This document shows, piece by piece, positions 1-8,747 of a DNA stretch of 64,000 nucleotides. A program made the translations under genes and the position numbers. Positions within the stretch are counted from its first letter, which is position 1; each line of letters opens with the position of its first letter. Origin of the DNA: Rhodococcus sp. ABRD24 (GTDB lineage: Bacteria > Actinomycetota > Actinomycetes > Mycobacteriales > Mycobacteriaceae); the NCBI RefSeq assembly GCF_004328705.1, contig NZ_CP035319.1, positions 1,922,001 to 1,986,000 of the forward strand, read 5' to 3'. The notes under the pieces were generated by a model. That model was not told the origin of the DNA and did no database searches. It was given only the letters and a program-made list of their open reading frames with translations.

Positions 1-292
1 GCGCGGTCAGCATCACAACGTACGCGTCGGAGAACCTGCGGAGCTCCCGGCACACCTCTACGCCGTCGATGCCGGGCAGCCCAAGGTCCAGGACCACAAC
101 GTCCGGGTCGAGTTCCTTGGCAGCGGAGAGTGCATCCGTTCCGTCATGTGCCACGCTGACCTCGAAGTGATCCTGCTCGAGGTAGCTCGCGACAATGGCC
201 GCCAACGGGCGCTCGTCGTCCACCACCAAGGCCCGGTATCCCGCGGCGGTGCGGCCAGAAGAGTGAACCGTCGTGTTGTCCATAGTCTCCAT
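1..292 (-). CDS. Response regulator, receiver domain (C-terminal part outside window)
   Basis: The reverse strand encodes about 97 residues of a CheY-type receiver domain, and the rest lies beyond base 1. Visible marks are the acidic pair in LVVDDERP (about D25/D26) and the phospho-acceptor Asp in VVVLDLGLPGIDG (about D69). It would be phosphorylated by a partner histidine kinase and control transcription, but the output domain cannot be seen and so its class is unknown. Two starts are possible, ATG at 292 or at 283; the second has GGAG three bases before it. The divergent gap to the next gene (293-423) must hold promoters in both directions. Confidence 0.85.
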   Translation of the reverse strand, partial: METMDNTTVHSSGRTAAGYRALVVDDERPLAAIVASYLEQDHFEVSVAHDGTDALSAAKELDPDVVVLDLGLPGIDGVEVCRELRRFSDAYVVMLTA

Positions 293-423
293 CGTGCCGG
301 TATCTCGGCCCGTAGATGCGGCAGACGACGCAGCGTTGGGCGCCCTTCAGTAAATCTTCACAAAACCATCATCGATTCACCTCGGGTCGCCGGTCACTGT
401 GGGAGGTGAAGGGACGGTGAGTC

Positions 424-687
424 GTGATGATGTGGTGGAACGATGGCATGGGCTACGGAATGGGATGGGGCGGTTGGGCGCTGATGATCCTCGTCATGGT
501 GCTCTTCTGGACGCTGGTGGTCGTCGGGGTGATGGCGCTGTTCCGCACCATGCGCGAGGATCGCAGAACTCCTCCGGACCCGAAACGTCCGAGCGGCCAA
601 CAGATCCTCGACGAACGCTTCGCGCGGGGTGAGATCGATGCCGAGGAATACCGCATCCGCACAGACCAGTTGCGCACCGGGAAGTGA
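424..687 (+). CDS. SHOCT-domain small membrane protein
   Basis: An 87-residue protein. A Trp/Gly/Met-rich start is followed by one hydrophobic segment (about residues 19-42) and a charged tail, with a short C-terminal SHOCT motif (QQILDERFARGEIDAEEYR) at about 59-77. SHOCT motifs are common in small actinobacterial membrane proteins and are thought to mediate oligomerisation; no enzyme activity is expected. The start is GTG 424 or ATG 427/430, downstream of a purine-rich GGGAGGTGAAGGG at 401-413. It is divergent from the response regulator and 26 bases ahead of another small membrane protein, so the two may be co-transcribed and linked to that two-component system. Confidence 0.75.
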   Translation: MMMWWNDGMGYGMGWGGWALMILVMVLFWTLVVVGVMALFRTMREDRRTPPDPKRPSGQQILDERFARGEIDAEEYRIRTDQLRTGK

Positions 688-713
688 CCGACCACGTGTG
701 ATCGAGGACGGCG

Positions 714-1046
714 ATGCGGCACTTCGTTTCTCGCCACGCCCCGCATTCCATGCCCCACCGCCGCATATGCGTCAGGATGGTGCGCGTGGGAGACCTCTTC
801 TATTCCGTCCTGACGATGAACCTGTTGATCGTCCTCGCAGCGTGGTGTCTCGCGAAGCCGGATCGACGTGCAGCATTCGCACTGACGGCGGTAGCGGTGG
901 TGTGGGTCTTCGCCAGCGGGAAGCTCGAGGGTGACATCCTCTGGAGCTTCTCCCGAGACCACGGCGTTACGATGTCCGACCTCCTGTCGGTGGCCGCGGT
1001 GGCAATCGCCGCCAGCGCATGGCGCCGCGCACGGCCAGCACAGTGA
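714..1046 (+). CDS. Small three-helix membrane protein, unknown function
   Basis: A 110-residue protein with an Arg/His-rich first 22 residues and about three hydrophobic segments (roughly 27-46, 53-68 and 88-103). I do not recognise the family. ATG 714 has GAGG at 704-707 as ribosome binding site. An internal ATG at 777 would remove the basic leader and start just before the first membrane segment, but its upstream region has no good ribosome binding site. It lies 26 bases after the SHOCT gene on the same strand, so co-transcription is likely. Confidence 0.55.
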   Translation: MRHFVSRHAPHSMPHRRICVRMVRVGDLFYSVLTMNLLIVLAAWCLAKPDRRAAFALTAVAVVWVFASGKLEGDILWSFSRDHGVTMSDLLSVAAVAIAASAWRRARPAQ

Positions 1047-1086
1047 TCGCCCTGCCAACGCCAGACGGGTGACGCTGGAAGGAGAT

Positions 1087-1884
1087 TCAGATTGCGAGAA
1101 ATGCGGCGATGCGTTCGGTCCAGGTCCTGACATCTTCCACTGAGGACGATACGTGCAGCATCGAGTCCGGAATGAGGTTGTGCAGAGTCCTCGCGGTCGA
1201 AACCGGATGCAGTGGGTCGGTATCCCAGGCCAGGATCAGGGTCGGATGCCTCAGTGTCGCAATGGCCTCGGGTGCCGGCAGATCGGACAATCCGATCCCT
1301 CTGAGGATCGGAGCGAGCAGCGAGTGCGGGACATCCGGGGTGAAGCCGAACTCCGGGTAGTCGGCGAAAATGGCTGGCGGATCGCTGTGAGCCCAGTGAT
1401 CGATCCATGCGTCCGGTCCCGCAGATTCGATCGCGTCCGCGGCGTCGACGTACCAATGCTGAGCCGAACCCGGGCCACTCTCCCACGCAACCGGTGGGAT
1501 CATCAGCACCAGACGACGGAACCGGTGGGGTGCGGCGATCGAAGACCGCAGCGCCACATCACAGCCTAGAGATGAGCCGACGAAATCCGTCGGTTCTTCG
1601 ATGCCGACGAAATCCATCAATCCCAGGAGATCTCGGCTGAAGTTGTCGAACCGATAGTCGTCCACAATCGGGCGCCCCGTCGATCGGCCATGCCCACGCT
1701 GATCGTAGGTCAGCAATCTACGCCCGTGGGCCGCACCGTCGATATCGAGAAGGTGCAGATCGCGAACCGCAGCACGGCTGAGCAGAACACCATGTGCATA
1801 TCCCACCGCGGGGCCGGAGCCGCTGCCGCTGAACTGGTAGGCGATGTCCGCCCCTTGCCTCCTGAAGTAACTGTCAGCCGACAT
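1087..1884 (-). CDS. Alpha/beta hydrolase
   Basis: A 265-residue alpha/beta-hydrolase-fold protein. An oxyanion segment (GYAHGVLLS) near residue 30 is followed by YDQRGHGRS, and the nucleophile elbow VGSSLGCDVAL places the catalytic Ser in G-x-S-x-G. A late acidic segment (AWDTDPLHP) probably carries the catalytic Asp. Esterases, lactonases and C-C hydrolases share this fold, so the substrate cannot be told. ATG 1884 is preferred over GTG 1893 because GGAGGG lies eight bases before the ATG. Its stop faces the end of the small membrane protein gene. Confidence 0.8.
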   Translation of the reverse strand: MSADSYFRRQGADIAYQFSGSGSGPAVGYAHGVLLSRAAVRDLHLLDIDGAAHGRRLLTYDQRGHGRSTGRPIVDDYRFDNFSRDLLGLMDFVGIEEPTDFVGSSLGCDVALRSSIAAPHRFRRLVLMIPPVAWESGPGSAQHWYVDAADAIESAGPDAWIDHWAHSDPPAIFADYPEFGFTPDVPHSLLAPILRGIGLSDLPAPEAIATLRHPTLILAWDTDPLHPVSTARTLHNLIPDSMLHVSSSVEDVRTWTERIAAFLAI

Positions 1885-1957
1885 CTCGGCCACCCTCCGA
1901 TCGAGTGGATACAGGTACGGGGTATGGGCTTAGTTTAGTGGAAGCCGCCCTCCACCT

Positions 1958-3118
1958 TCATGGGAGCAAACCCTCGATGACCCGATGCGGATAGTCGGCG
2001 GAGCGATTCTGGAACCGAAGGATCGCCGGATTGACGATGACGCCGTCCCGGATCTCGATGGCCCGGGACAGGGTGCTGTCACTCTCCCAGTCGGTCGGCC
2101 CAGCCATGACGGCGGGCAGGAAGGGAAGCAGCGACTCACTGATCTCCCAGGATGCGGAGTTCCACAGATACGACGGGCTGTGGTCGACGGCGTAGTAGGT
2201 GATGTTGTCGCCGACGATGAAGGTGGGCTCAGCGAACGAGGTGGGGCGGGCCCAGCTGAACCCCATGCCCTCGTCACAGGAGACGTCCACAACCAGACTG
2301 CCGGGCTGGAAGTCCACGAGGTCTTCCTCCGTGAGGAACATCAATGGCGAATCCGTGTTTTGCAGTACGCAATTGACCACGATGTCGTGCTCGGCCAGGA
2401 ATCCGGGCACCGGAACGCTGTGGTTGTCCAGCATGACGTGGCTGCCCCGGACGTCACCGCCATCCTTGTCGAACGAGACCATTCGAGCCGAGTGGATCGG
2501 GGAACCCACCGCCGTGACGCCACGCTGGGTGAGCACGTCGACGTCGTGGATCCCATGAGCCTTGAGCGCGGTGACCGCGCCCCGCGCGGTAGCACCGAAG
2601 CCGATGACGGCGGCACTGAGCCGACGCCCGTAGTTTCCGGTGGAACCGATCAGTTGCAGCGCGTGCAGCACCGAGCAATAGCCGGCCAGCTCGTTGTTCT
2701 TGTGGAACACATGCAGATTGAACGAGCCGTCCCGGCTCCAATGGTTCATCGCCTCGAACGCGATGAGCGTCAGCTTCTTGTCGACGGCGATCTGGGTCAG
2801 CCGACTGTCCTGAACGCAGTGCGGCCACCCCCACAGCACCTGGCCCGGGCGCAGCCCCTCCAGATCGGCGGCCAGTGGCTTCGGCAGCAGCACCACATCG
2901 GTTTCCGCGATTATCTGCTCGCGGGTGCGGACGCCCGCGAGCAGCCGGGACAGATACTCGTCCGAGTAGCCGAAATCGCGACCGTAGTCCTCTTCGAGGT
3001 AGATACGCGATCGAAGTTCGGCGTCGATCCGATCGAAGTGCGCTGGATGAATCGGCAGTCGGCGTTCGTCAGGTTTGCTCGAATGGCCGATGACCCCGAG
3101 CGTGATGGGGTTGTTCAC
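1958..3118 (-). CDS. N5-(carboxyethyl)ornithine synthase / alanine dehydrogenase-family oxidoreductase
   Basis: A 386-residue protein of the alanine dehydrogenase/transhydrogenase N-terminal fold. It opens with GVIGHSSKPDERRLPIHP, the typical substrate-binding start, and has a Rossmann segment AAVIGFGATARGAV at about 168-181. The closest family I can name is N5-(carboxyethyl)ornithine synthase, which condenses pyruvate with the ornithine side chain using NADPH. Saccharopine-dehydrogenase-like enzymes are the alternative. GTG 3118 is the start. No partner biosynthetic genes flank it, so the product is a guess; the fold assignment is firm and the substrate is not. Confidence 0.7.
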   Translation of the reverse strand: MNNPITLGVIGHSSKPDERRLPIHPAHFDRIDAELRSRIYLEEDYGRDFGYSDEYLSRLLAGVRTREQIIAETDVVLLPKPLAADLEGLRPGQVLWGWPHCVQDSRLTQIAVDKKLTLIAFEAMNHWSRDGSFNLHVFHKNNELAGYCSVLHALQLIGSTGNYGRRLSAAVIGFGATARGAVTALKAHGIHDVDVLTQRGVTAVGSPIHSARMVSFDKDGGDVRGSHVMLDNHSVPVPGFLAEHDIVVNCVLQNTDSPLMFLTEEDLVDFQPGSLVVDVSCDEGMGFSWARPTSFAEPTFIVGDNITYYAVDHSPSYLWNSASWEISESLLPFLPAVMAGPTDWESDSTLSRAIEIRDGVIVNPAILRFQNRSADYPHRVIEGLLP

Positions 3119-3498
3119 GTGTCTGTCTCTCGTCAGTAGCGGGTCGAAATGCCAGGCAGGAGCCTGTAGTTTCCGGGTCCGGGAATCGCGGGACGCCCGT
3201 CATGAAGGGCGGCGAGGACCGGTGTTCGCGCGAGAGCCGAAACATGCAATGGCGCGGGCAGAATTCCGGAGCTTGCACCCGAGAATATGCCGGGTTGCGC
3301 CGTTGTGGTGACCGGAACAAGTCTTCTGGATCAGAGGCTACAGGCGAAGGCCCCCGGCTTGGCGCGTGGCCCCGGCCGGGTCATCGAGTCCCACGACCGA
3401 CGCGAGGCCCTGAGTGCGGCCGTCGCACCATCGGCAAACCCACAGAAAACCGACCAACCCGACTGTCCCGCGCGCGTGATACGGCATGATGTCCGGTC
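3119..3498. other. Intergenic region, 380 bases
   Basis: Divergent gap between the dehydrogenase-like gene and a small membrane protein gene. It should contain both promoters. I see no strong hairpin, repeat or RNA gene, and the short open frames inside it do not resemble known proteins. Confidence 0.4.
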
Positions 3499-3762
3499 AT
3501 GGGGAAACGAAGGCGTCCACGCAAGCAGAGCAAAATTGCAGGCGTCCTGCGCGCAAACCGCATGTTTGTCAGCGGGATAGCAGCTGCGGCGGGTCTCACG
3601 ATCGCGATCGTGGCCATCTTCGGCAACCACGAGCCCGATACCGCGTACACCGGTAAGTACGTACCCGAAGGCGCCGGTGCTTCGACCCCCGCCGCCGACC
3701 CAGCTCGTGTCGACGGCGGCCTCGATGCGCGATACGTCGGCGGGTCCCGCACTCGCGGCTAG
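3499..3762 (+). CDS. Small single-pass membrane protein
   Basis: An 87-residue protein: a basic N-terminus (GKRRRPRKQSK), one hydrophobic segment at about 23-42 (MFVSGIAAAAGLTIAIVAIF), then a Pro/Ala/Asp-rich tail. The positive-inside rule would place the tail outside the membrane. Family not recognised. It ends 16 bases before the convergent serine protease stop. Confidence 0.5.
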   Translation: MGKRRRPRKQSKIAGVLRANRMFVSGIAAAAGLTIAIVAIFGNHEPDTAYTGKYVPEGAGASTPAADPARVDGGLDARYVGGSRTRG

Positions 3763-3778
3763 GACACGACTCGGCGTC

Positions 3779-5083
3779 CTACGATGCGGACCCGAGGCTG
3801 CCGAGGCTTCCCGAACCGAACCCACCGGCCGGCGACTCAGGCTCGGGCTCGGGCTCGGGCTCGGTGGCGCAGCTTCCGGCCGGATTCGCACCGGTCCGCA
3901 GGCCGATACCAGGTACTGCGGGGCACTCCATCGATCCGTTGACCCTGGCAAGGACGTCCCGCACCGCGATGCCGAAGGTCATCGTGCCGCCGCTGACGGT
4001 GGCGGCACGCGCACAGTCCGGGGCATCGGCCACATTGGACCCACTGGTGATGCCCAGCGCGAGGGTGCCGGTGATGATCGCGCCGCCGCTGTCTCCGGCG
4101 AGGGTGCATGCGCTGTCGGTGAATCCGCGCACGCTCCAGATCTCACCGGCGTCACCTTCCAGATTGGTGGTGAAGTCGGACTCCAGGACTGTCCCGCAGG
4201 TGTAGCCGGACGTCTGTCCGGACTTGCACACCGGCGCACCCACCACAGGGACGGCGGTCCCGGTGATCGTGAGGGTGCTGCCGCCCACGCTGCGGACCGT
4301 GGGCTGGCCCAGGCCGGTGGTAGCGGCATCGGGCGTCAACCTGATCACGGCGTAGTCCAGGCCTCCGCCCGTCTCGCCGATCCCGGATTCGGCGAAGCTG
4401 CCGACCAATTGGCTGCTGCGAAGGTCGGCAAAATCGGGCACGTACACCTGCGCGGCATTCGCGGTGCCCGTCGTGGCGCGGCTCGGGTCGCAGTGCCCCG
4501 CACTGAGCGCCAACGGAGTGCCCGCACTGTCCGCAGCCGTGAATCCGAACGAGCACACCAGGTAGGAGCCTGCATCGGCAATCGGCACGGGGGTGGAGAT
4601 GTACGCGTCGCCGCCGATCGGGCTGGTTCCGGACGCGACCCGGAATCGGGGCATCGGCGGCGGGGTACCCATCCGCTGATTCGGTTGGGCCAGTGCGCGT
4701 TCCAGCCCATCGGCCGAGAAGGGAACGATCTCGGGGCGGTAGCCCGCCGCGACGACCCGATCTGCAGCCGCCTGCGTCGTGACCGCGACGGTCGGCGTAC
4801 CGTCGGCGTCGAGCCAGGCACCACCGAACGAGCCGGGGTCCGCTCGGCGCACATCACGGGCATACCCGGCCACCTGCTGCGCGGCGGCCGCCCGGTCCAG
4901 GTACTGCTGGGGAGTCAGCTGCAGATCCCGCTGCAGGGCCGCGACAAGGTCGGCCGGCAGCCCATCCGCCGCCGAGAGCGAAGGACCACTGGGTGCGGCC
5001 TGCGCCGTGCCAGCAACCGACAATGCGGCCACCGCAACTGCGACCACGACCGCTGCGGCGCATCGCGCCAGACTCTTGTGCAT
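3779..5083 (-). CDS. Secreted S1-family serine protease (streptogrisin/alpha-lytic type)
   Basis: A 434-residue exported protease. A signal peptide (about 1-29, ending TAQA-AP) precedes a propeptide and a chymotrypsin-fold domain. The catalytic triad is visible: His in LSAGHCD, Asp in GLDYAVIRL and Ser in GDSGGAI. Cysteine pairs such as CKSGQTSGYTC suggest disulfides. The C-terminus is an EPEPEPEPE linker and a Gly/Ser/Leu tail, GFGSGSLGSLGSAS. A similar tail ends two Ig-like proteins at the far side of the window, which suggests a shared surface or export signal. ATG 5083 is the start. Confidence 0.9.
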   Translation of the reverse strand: MHKSLARCAAAVVVAVAVAALSVAGTAQAAPSGPSLSAADGLPADLVAALQRDLQLTPQQYLDRAAAAQQVAGYARDVRRADPGSFGGAWLDADGTPTVAVTTQAAADRVVAAGYRPEIVPFSADGLERALAQPNQRMGTPPPMPRFRVASGTSPIGGDAYISTPVPIADAGSYLVCSFGFTAADSAGTPLALSAGHCDPSRATTGTANAAQVYVPDFADLRSSQLVGSFAESGIGETGGGLDYAVIRLTPDAATTGLGQPTVRSVGGSTLTITGTAVPVVGAPVCKSGQTSGYTCGTVLESDFTTNLEGDAGEIWSVRGFTDSACTLAGDSGGAIITGTLALGITSGSNVADAPDCARAATVSGGTMTFGIAVRDVLARVNGSMECPAVPGIGLRTGANPAGSCATEPEPEPEPESPAGGFGSGSLGSLGSAS

Positions 5084-5472
5084 GCCATCCCTCGATTAGG
5101 TGCCGTCCAGTTCGTGACCGCACCCACCACGGGTCGACGACCCCAGCCGAGCGGCAGCCAAAAGATACGGCAAACAGGCTGGTCTGTCCCCAACTTCCGA
5201 ATTGTCGATTCCGCCTCGCCACAGTGGGCGGCGACACCTTGACCGATGCAGAGCCGTCGCACGTACGGAAGGCGGCACATGATGACGCAGGCACCGCCGC
5301 CGGGCGTTTTCCCAGCAAGAACGCCCGGAGATCCCGTCCTGAGACCGTTCTCGCGATCCCGTTCGGAGTACAAGCGTTACAACCTCTCTGGGCGCCAGGG
5401 GGTTATCCTCAGCCGGGCACCCCATCCCGGTGCCTTGTTCTACCGCGCCGCCACAAGTCGCAGAGGAGTCAC
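5084..5472. other. Intergenic region, 389 bases
   Basis: Divergent gap upstream of the protease and of a small cytosolic protein gene. Only a ribosome binding site (GAGGAG at 5463-5468) for the right-hand gene is clear. No hairpin, repeat or RNA gene recognised. Confidence 0.4.
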
Positions 5473-5778
5473 ATGAGCAACGCAGTCGCAGGTCCCGAGG
5501 CCGTCGAAGCCGTCAAGGGCGATGTCGTGTTCATCGGCAATGCGGCCGAACTCGACGGCCTCCGGGATCTGATCATCGGACTCGGCTACGGCCACGCCGT
5601 AGCCGCGGAGGGCGAGCTCCACTGCGCGGTGGTCGACGACGACGTCCTCGACGGCATCTGCACAGCGGCGCAGGCCGCGCTGCTGGTCCGCATCCGGAGC
5701 CTCGGCATCCCCGTCCTCACCGTCGACGACGCCCGCAACCAGTTCCGTATCGCAACCGAGCTGGTGTCGCCGACGTGA
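5473..5778 (+). CDS. Small cytosolic protein, possibly BRCT-like
   Basis: A 101-residue acidic protein without signal or membrane segment. The pattern VVFIGNAAELDGLRDLI followed by alternating strands and helices (CAVVDDDVLDG, IPVLTVDDARNQF) looks like a BRCT or related Rossmann-like small fold, but no conserved Trp or phospho-binding motif can be confirmed. ATG 5473 is chosen because GAGGAG lies five bases before it. Function unknown. Confidence 0.6.
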   Translation: MSNAVAGPEAVEAVKGDVVFIGNAAELDGLRDLIIGLGYGHAVAAEGELHCAVVDDDVLDGICTAAQAALLVRIRSLGIPVLTVDDARNQFRIATELVSPT

Positions 5779-5831
5779 GCAGCCTCTCAGCTCATCCTTG
5801 GATACTTCACAGACTCCAGTGTTAGAAAAGA

Positions 5832-6002
5832 ATGATGTGGTGGCTGTGGATTGCGCTGGGGGCCTGGCTTGCGCTTGCCTTCGGTGCTGCAGTGCTGATC
5901 GGGCGCGGAGTCCGTCGCGCTGATCGCGAAGAACTCGGCTCCACACTCGACTGGAACCACACGTCTATCGAATACGAGGACCACCCGCACCGGCGCGATT
6001 GA
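5832..6002 (+). CDS. 56-residue membrane protein, 3' end probably altered by IS insertion
   Basis: The translation begins MMWWLWIALGAWLALAF, continues through one hydrophobic segment to about residue 24, then RRADREELGSTLDW and a His-rich end. It resembles small bitopic membrane proteins. The stop codon (6000-6002) falls exactly where the reverse-strand ISL3 transposase remnant begins to align. The native C-terminus may therefore have been lost and the stop supplied by the insertion. Confidence 0.45.
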   Translation: MMWWLWIALGAWLALAFGAAVLIGRGVRRADREELGSTLDWNHTSIEYEDHPHRRD

Positions 6003-6479
6003 CACAGATCGACGATCACGGTCACGAAGTCCGGGTCGCCCTGTCCACGGCGATCTTTCCACTTGTGTTCGTCCACCCCGAGGTAGCGGACACCGTCGAG
6101 ATGGCCGGGCCGGTCGAACACCAGCTCGCGGGTGACCGCCGAAACGGACATCTTCTCGACCGCCTGGCGCTGCAGGATCCGGCGGGCGTGGTGGTCGCTC
6201 TCAGAGCGGCGACGCGGGTCGATGGGTTGCCGGAGGATGCTCACCTCGCAGCCATCATTGGTGCAGTTGAAGCGGGGCAAACGCACCTGCAGCCGGGTCG
6301 GGTGCCCGACCACCGGCAGGTCCGTCAGGACGCGGTCGACGTGATCGACCCGGTTGCCCGCACGAGCGACAGGTCGGATCGTGTTCGGCGGGTCGGCATT
6401 CGATCCACGTGAGGTCCTCCGCGATCGCGGCGCCGCTGATCGTCACTCCCAGCTCGACGGTTCGGCACCGCACCCGCAC
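6000..6479 (-). pseudogene. ISL3-family transposase remnant (frameshifted, truncated)
   Basis: The N-terminal part reads GAAIAEDLTWIECRPAEHD and a zinc-finger-like CRSCG. After one frameshift near 6355 it continues in the next frame with VLTDLPVVGHPTRLQVRLPR, CTNDGCEV, and finally RYLGVDEHKWK and DFVTVIVDLCQ. This is the ISL3 order of zinc ribbon, helix-turn-helix and start of the DDE domain (LGVDE carries the first catalytic Asp). Alignment stops abruptly near 6000, so most of the catalytic domain is missing. It cannot transpose by itself. Confidence 0.85.
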
Positions 6480-6499
6480 TGGCGAACCGGCCGGTCGCT

Positions 6500-6785
6500 A
6501 GCGCTTGTTTCGACATCGATCGGCATCCGAAGCCATCCACAGGAATGGTCCACTCGAACAGGGGTTTTCGGAGTAGCAGCGCCGGGGAATCACCAGCTCT
6601 TGCGATTCGCTGTACACCGCCCGGGTGTCCATGCCGTCGGTCCACCTCCACACGTGGATCGGCTCGCGTTCGTCGACCGGCCACACCTGGATGAGCGCCT
6701 CCGGATCGACGTCTGCCGAATTGCGGCCACGAACAGACACTCGAATTCGGTACAGCCCCTTCTCGAGCTCCTGTAGGACGCGGCC
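6500..6785 (-). pseudogene. C-terminal fragment of an unknown protein
   Basis: About 85 residues in one frame read QELEKGLYRIRVSVRGR, LIQVWPVDEREPIHVWRWTD and SESQELVIPRR. The pattern Y-R-I-R-V-x-x-R-G-R followed by L-I-Q-V-W-P is a C-terminal signature I associate with uncharacterised actinobacterial proteins. The upstream part is absent because a different gene fragment on the other strand abuts it at about 6780. Probably a relic; a short ATG start at 6740 is possible but unconvincing. Confidence 0.4.
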
Positions 6786-7238
6786 GCGGGAATATCACCT
6801 GAAGAGGTTCGTGCCCAGCGAGACGAGCTGCAGCAGGAACTCGATGACCTCTACCAACATGCTCCCGACACGAGCGCTGCCGCCTACGAGAAGGCACAGA
6901 AGGCTCTGAAAGGCAACGAGGAGTTGACATTCAACCCGGGTGAGATCGACGCATTTCTTCCAGAGGGCCTCCGTTCGAACCAATGCGGCTGCCCCCATCA
7001 AGTTGCCACTGCTCGCCGAGGCGGAAACCCGCTCGCGCAGACCGGTGTCCGAGTGTGGTTCGGGTGCGTCACCGAAGACCTTGACGCAGAACCGCTCCGC
7101 CGGTTCTACCGCCGACACGGATTCACCGTGCTCGACGATGGTCAGCCACTCCCGCCTCTCCTCGGATACCCCCGCTGGGACGCAGGAAAGCACGATGTGA
7201 GGTTCCACTTCTACAGGCTGATCACCAAACAACGATGA
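6776..7238 (+). pseudogene. 5'-truncated gene fragment with GNAT-like C-terminus
   Basis: The frame opens just after a TAG at 6773 and reads GISPEEVRAQRDELQQELDD, an amphipathic helical stretch, then ELTFNPGEIDAFLPEGL and later EPLRRFYRRHGFTVLDDG and LLGYPRWDAG. The last part looks like the C-terminal strand-helix of a GNAT acetyltransferase. The segment between (CGCPHQVATARRGGNP) does not fit either half, so a frameshift or fusion is likely. There is no ATG or good ribosome binding site at the front; a TTG at 6924 is the only internal option. I read it as a decayed remnant. Confidence 0.45.
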
Positions 7239-7320
7239 CGATCAGGTAGGTCTGCTCGTCGACCGCCGCCGGGTCATCTGCATTCTCACGACCTGGCCCG
7301 CCACGCAGTCCTCTCGAATC

Positions 7321-8517
7321 TTATGGCGACAGGTGATCCGTGGAGCGTTTGCCGATGGTCGTGCTCAGAGCATCGAGTTCGGCGAGCACATCGGTGGCCG
7401 CCCAAATCTGGTTGCGCTTACTCTCCGACAGCACCTCGAGTACCCCTGCCGCGGTGAGCCGACCGAGGGCACGATACGTGCTCGCGTCGGTAGTGCCAGT
7501 GATCTGCTGCGCGGTATCCGCACTGAGGATCGGGGTATCGAGCAAGGCTTCGATGATCTTCTCATCCGCGGAGTTGCTGCGAGGGCGAGCGAGATCCCGC
7601 CAGTGGCCGGGGAGTTCGGCCAGGGCACGGGCGGAGTCCTGCGCGGCCTCGCTCGAGACGACCGCGGCGCTGGCGACGTACTCTACGAACCCATCGGCAT
7701 CACCGGTGCGGTAGCGAGTCAGGTGGTCGAAGTAGCGGCGGATGTCCGCGAGCATCACCGATGCCAACGGGACAGTAACCCGGCCGGTCAGGCCCCGGCG
7801 GCGCAGAATTGCGCTGATAAGGGCTCGACCGATGCGGCCGTTGCCGTCGGTGAACGGATGGATGGACTCGAACTGGGCGTGCGCAATCGCGGCCTGCGCG
7901 AGAATCGGCAAGTCGGTGCGGCCCGCGAACGTCAGCAGATCCGCCATCAGCTCGGCAACCAGTTCCGGTGGTGGTGGCACGAACAGCGCGTCGATCGGGG
8001 TGTAGTCACTTCCGCCGATCCAGTTCTGCACGTCACGAACTTCGCCGGAGTCGCGGGCGGTATAGAAGTCCGGGGCCATCAGCAGTCGGTGCGCACCGAG
8101 CACCGTATCGAGCGTGATCGGGCCGTCGCCAGCGGCGTCGACCATCGCGATCAACGCCTTGACGGCGGCGAGCTGGGATTTGGCCTCGTCACTGGCTTTC
8201 CCCCCGGCCAGGGCCTTGCCAAACGCCCGCCAGCCCGCGTCGATGTGCTCGATCTTCGACGACGCCACCGACTCGCTGCGCAACAGGAAATCCGACAGCG
8301 GCGCCAGGTGCTCACCGAAGCCGGCCTCGAGACGCGCGACTGCGATGACTGCCTCCTCGTGCACCCGGGCGACAGTGCCGACCAGGTCACAGTCGAGGGC
8401 GGCGATCATCGGGGGAATCGACACCTCGACAGTCTCGAGGGTGCGGTCAGCACGCGAACCCTGCCGGTGCCGTGGGTTCCAGTCCCGGGTCTCGGTGCGG
8501 TGCGGCGGCCAAATCAC
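7321..8517 (-). CDS. Fic-domain protein (probable AMP-transferase)
   Basis: A 398-residue protein. An N-terminal Fic/DOC helical region carries SSKIEHID, close to the inhibitory S/T-x-x-x-E-G/N helix with His in the last place. The Fic core follows, with the complete catalytic motif HPFTDGNGRIGR at about residue 218, and a C-terminal winged-helix-like segment (DTAQQITGTTDASTYRALGR). Fic enzymes transfer AMP or other phosphate-containing groups from nucleotides to target hydroxyls. The built-in inhibitory helix suggests self-regulation, and no separate antitoxin gene is visible. GTG 8517 has AGGAGAAG upstream. It sits intact among IS remnants and may be a transferred gene. Confidence 0.9.
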   Translation of the reverse strand: MIWPPHRTETRDWNPRHRQGSRADRTLETVEVSIPPMIAALDCDLVGTVARVHEEAVIAVARLEAGFGEHLAPLSDFLLRSESVASSKIEHIDAGWRAFGKALAGGKASDEAKSQLAAVKALIAMVDAAGDGPITLDTVLGAHRLLMAPDFYTARDSGEVRDVQNWIGGSDYTPIDALFVPPPPELVAELMADLLTFAGRTDLPILAQAAIAHAQFESIHPFTDGNGRIGRALISAILRRRGLTGRVTVPLASVMLADIRRYFDHLTRYRTGDADGFVEYVASAAVVSSEAAQDSARALAELPGHWRDLARPRSNSADEKIIEALLDTPILSADTAQQITGTTDASTYRALGRLTAAGVLEVLSESKRNQIWAATDVLAELDALSTTIGKRSTDHLSP

Positions 8518-8651
8518 ACGATCTTCTCCTCAATCCGGCCATAATCGCGAACACCAGCCACTTTAGCGTACTTTTTGATAATCAAACGTAGTCAACGGTG
8601 CCGGTGGTGGACCGAAGCCAGAGGCCGCATCGCTAATGGAGGCAGAAGGTA

Positions 8652-8747
8652 CAAGGTCTGCGCTGACCCGATACCCGACTTCGCCGCGACCGACTCGATC
8701 GCCGCCCACTCCGACGAATACTCACCGCGCACCTCAGCGACCATCTG
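8652..8747 (-). pseudogene. IS3-family OrfA fragment
   Basis: The reverse strand reads QMVAEVRGEYSSEWAAIESV and then AAKSGIGSAQTL, the conserved N-terminal helix-turn-helix start of IS3-family OrfA. Similarity begins at 8747 and ends at 8652, where the sequence turns into unrelated LYLLPP. Neither the rest of OrfA nor OrfB is nearby. The fragment directly abuts the FabH fragment. Confidence 0.7.

Noticed and set aside
3677..5242. 521-codon plus-strand frame opposite the serine protease
   Set aside because: Antisense shadow; the protease triad and signal peptide on the other strand are unambiguous.
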